From positions 40,943 through 104,942 of the forward strand of contig PNNG01000038.1 of assembly GCA_013824115.1 (NCBI GenBank): DNA of 64,000 bases, read 5' to 3'. Within the stretch, counting starts at the first letter, position 1; each line of letters starts with the position of its first letter. This document shows, piece after piece, positions 62,677-64,000 of this stretch. Source of the stretch: Sphingobacteriaceae bacterium. Its GTDB lineage: Bacteria; Bacteroidota; Bacteroidia; UBA7662. Made by a program: the position numbers and the translations under genes. The notes beneath the pieces were generated by a model. That model did no database searches. It worked only from the letters and a program-made list of their open reading frames with translations, and was not told the origin of the DNA.

Positions 62677-63162
62677 TTATCGGCCAAAATCATCTTGTAA
62701 GCGAACAATGTCGGCTTCATCGGATGGGTGGTTTGGTTGGGTGTGTTGCCAAATTTCTGCAACTATTCCCCAGTTATCCAGCCCGATTAATCGATGACGC
62801 TCACCACAAGAAAGAGTGATTTGGTGTCCTTCTTTCAGTATTACTGTCTGCCCAGGCTCATCGTTGGAAGAACACATTACTGCTACCTCTCCTTCCACCA
62901 CCCTCCAGATTTCGGCTCGCCGATGGTGATACTGCCAACTCAGGCGCTGTCCCGGCTTTACCAATAGTATCTTCGGACTCAATTTGCCGCCTATACGCAG
63001 GTCATCAGCAGTAACACCCACAAAAAATTCATTGATAAACTCATCTGCTTGGTCTTCTTCAATCACGAAAAAACCGCCCCATGGACGGTCAAAATCACTA
63101 TTAGCAACGCGAAGGCCTTTCTTCTGAAGAATGACCGACATGTACTCAATAACGGTATTCAT
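62677..63162 (-). CDS. Cupin-fold protein, phosphomannose-isomerase-like
   Basis: 161 residues forming one cupin domain (RLSWQYHHRRAEIWRVVEGE with metal-type histidines, then GERHRLIGLDN). It resembles the C-terminal cupin of ManC/type II phosphomannose isomerases, but no nucleotidyl domain is present. Likely an isomerase or sugar-binding enzyme of the locus. Overlaps the mutarotase gene by 4 nt. Confidence 0.8.
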   Translation of the reverse strand: MNTVIEYMSVILQKKGLRVANSDFDRPWGGFFVIEEDQADEFINEFFVGVTADDLRIGGKLSPKILLVKPGQRLSWQYHHRRAEIWRVVEGEVAVMCSSNDEPGQTVILKEGHQITLSCGERHRLIGLDNWGIVAEIWQHTQPNHPSDEADIVRLQDDFGR

Positions 63163-63914
63163 TCATTTATTTTTATTTCTAATGTTCCCTTAAAATGTTC
63201 ATAGGCTCCCAAAATGCATGGCTCACCCAAAATGGGTTCAATGCAAATAAACTCTTGCCATCCCTCATTTGGCAAGTCACTTAAATTCAAAGCTCCTTGT
63301 TCGCCCGGGTTCCAAACCATCCAATGGGTGAAGCCCGTCGCTTGTATGTGCAACCTATACTTTCCCCTTTCAGCGAGAACCAAAGGCGATACACCGCTGA
63401 AACAGGTTTCAAATGGCTGATGATTAAAAACCAAAACTTCTTGTTCAAGATGCGTTTGACTAGCGGTATAGAGATTTTTGCACCCGCTTCCTTGTAAGCC
63501 CATCAAACCAATGTCCAACAGGTTATTTACCTTAAAATAGGGATGCAGACCTGCCGTAAAAGAAAACGGTACGTTATCTAAATTGAAAACTTCGAAACCG
63601 ATGAACATCCCTGTTGCAGTGCATTGATAAGTCAGGGTGATTTTTGCTTTATACGGCCAGGCTGGCCATGTGTCGGGCTCAATGTTTAGCTCGTAGCCAA
63701 TCTCATTTTGGCCAGAGAAGGCAAGCTTCCACTCATCGTGTCGGGCAAAACCGTGCTTGGGTAAATCCCCTAGCATATTAAATTGAGGAAAACAAACAGG
63801 CACACCACCTCTGGCTGTTTTTCCTTGGAAAGACAAAGGGCTGCAATAAAACAGCGAGTGCCCATTTACCTCCGCCTCCAGCAATTGGCCCCCAATAGCT
63901 TGCAAACGCATCAT
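63159..63914 (-). CDS. D-hexose-6-phosphate mutarotase (YeaD-like aldose epimerase)
   Basis: 251 residues: GGVPVCFPQFNMLGDLPKHG and TAGLHPYFKVNN match the active-site His region of YeaD-type mutarotases, with an acidic IEPILGEP near the end. It speeds alpha/beta exchange of hexose 6-phosphates. ATG 63914 overlaps the preceding gene's stop. Confidence 0.86.
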   Translation of the reverse strand: MMRLQAIGGQLLEAEVNGHSLFYCSPLSFQGKTARGGVPVCFPQFNMLGDLPKHGFARHDEWKLAFSGQNEIGYELNIEPDTWPAWPYKAKITLTYQCTATGMFIGFEVFNLDNVPFSFTAGLHPYFKVNNLLDIGLMGLQGSGCKNLYTASQTHLEQEVLVFNHQPFETCFSGVSPLVLAERGKYRLHIQATGFTHWMVWNPGEQGALNLSDLPNEGWQEFICIEPILGEPCILGAYEHFKGTLEIKINE

Positions 63915-64000
63915 GCCAAATAGCGTGCTTTAAAATCGGCATAGGCCAGGGCAATGCCTTGCTTGAGGTCAATTTGGGGTTGGTAGCCCAAGGCCATCAG
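63911..64000 (-). CDS. C-terminus of an NAD-dependent epimerase/dehydratase-like protein, partial
   Basis: Only the last 29 residues and stop are in the window: LMALGYQPQIDLKQGIALAY and then ADFKARYLA. The LGYQP...L..GI..AY.DF pattern is the usual end of extended short-chain dehydrogenases such as sugar epimerases or GDP-L-fucose synthase. Which one cannot be told. Confidence 0.6.
   Translation of the reverse strand: MMALGYQPQIDLKQGIALAYADFKARYLA

Overview
The window is a gene-dense chromosomal stretch from a member of the Bacteroidota. Evidence for this: perfect TAnnTTTG -7 boxes, an IPExxxVDY-family gene beside acpP/fabF/pyk, a DUF4292 lipoprotein next to a TPR lipoprotein and an EnvC-type protein, lipoproteins with short lipoboxes, STELLO and Wzi proteins, and frequent 4-nt ATGA overlaps. 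Genus cannot be fixed from the sequence. No rRNA, tRNA, CRISPR array, prophage or intact insertion sequence was seen.

Region 1 (1-6.1 kb, minus strand) is a sulfur module: a persulfide dioxygenase fused to two rhodanese domains, then a tandem universal-stress protein, two half-size YeeE/YedE (thiosulfate-permease-like) membrane proteins, a TsdA-like diheme cytochrome lipoprotein, an exported DsrE-like protein and an OprD-like porin cut by the window edge. Region 2 (6.2-13.5 kb, plus strand) points the opposite way from the same intergenic space: a small acidic exported protein, DabA and DabB (energy-coupled inorganic carbon accumulation), a SulP anion transporter and a DUF2490 outer-membrane protein. 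This back-to-back arrangement of a sulfur-oxidation/uptake module and a carbon-concentrating pump is the most interesting system here.

Region 3 (13.5-33.5 kb) is mostly housekeeping: rnc-fabF-acpP, IPExxxVDY-pyk-CNNM, upp with a FemAB-like acyltransferase and a deacetylase-fold protein, an ECF sigma factor with its zinc anti-sigma factor, a rhodanese lipoprotein, a TPR histidine kinase-tadA-NarL response regulator-orphan HTH cluster with striking palindromes, kdsB, OsmC, lipA, a DUF721 protein, gpmA, MoxR and a zinc metallopeptidase. Region 4 (33.5-44.8 kb) holds gmd, feoAB (flanked by intergenic repeat remnants), a flippase, a nucleotidyltransferase, TPR and DUF4292 lipoproteins, a degenerate LytM/EnvC protein and a LytTR regulator.

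Region 5 (44.8-64 kb, almost all minus strand) is an exopolysaccharide locus: two Wzi paralogues, a CapD/WbpM-type dehydratase, STELLO and other glycosyltransferases, methyltransferase, SLBB/Wza exporter, initiating sugar transferase, Wzy, Wzx, Wzz, GT2, a cupin, a hexose-6-phosphate mutarotase and the end of an NAD-dependent epimerase-like gene. A 13-bp tandem repeat sits just upstream of the GT2 gene. No tyrosine kinase (Wzc) is visible in the window.
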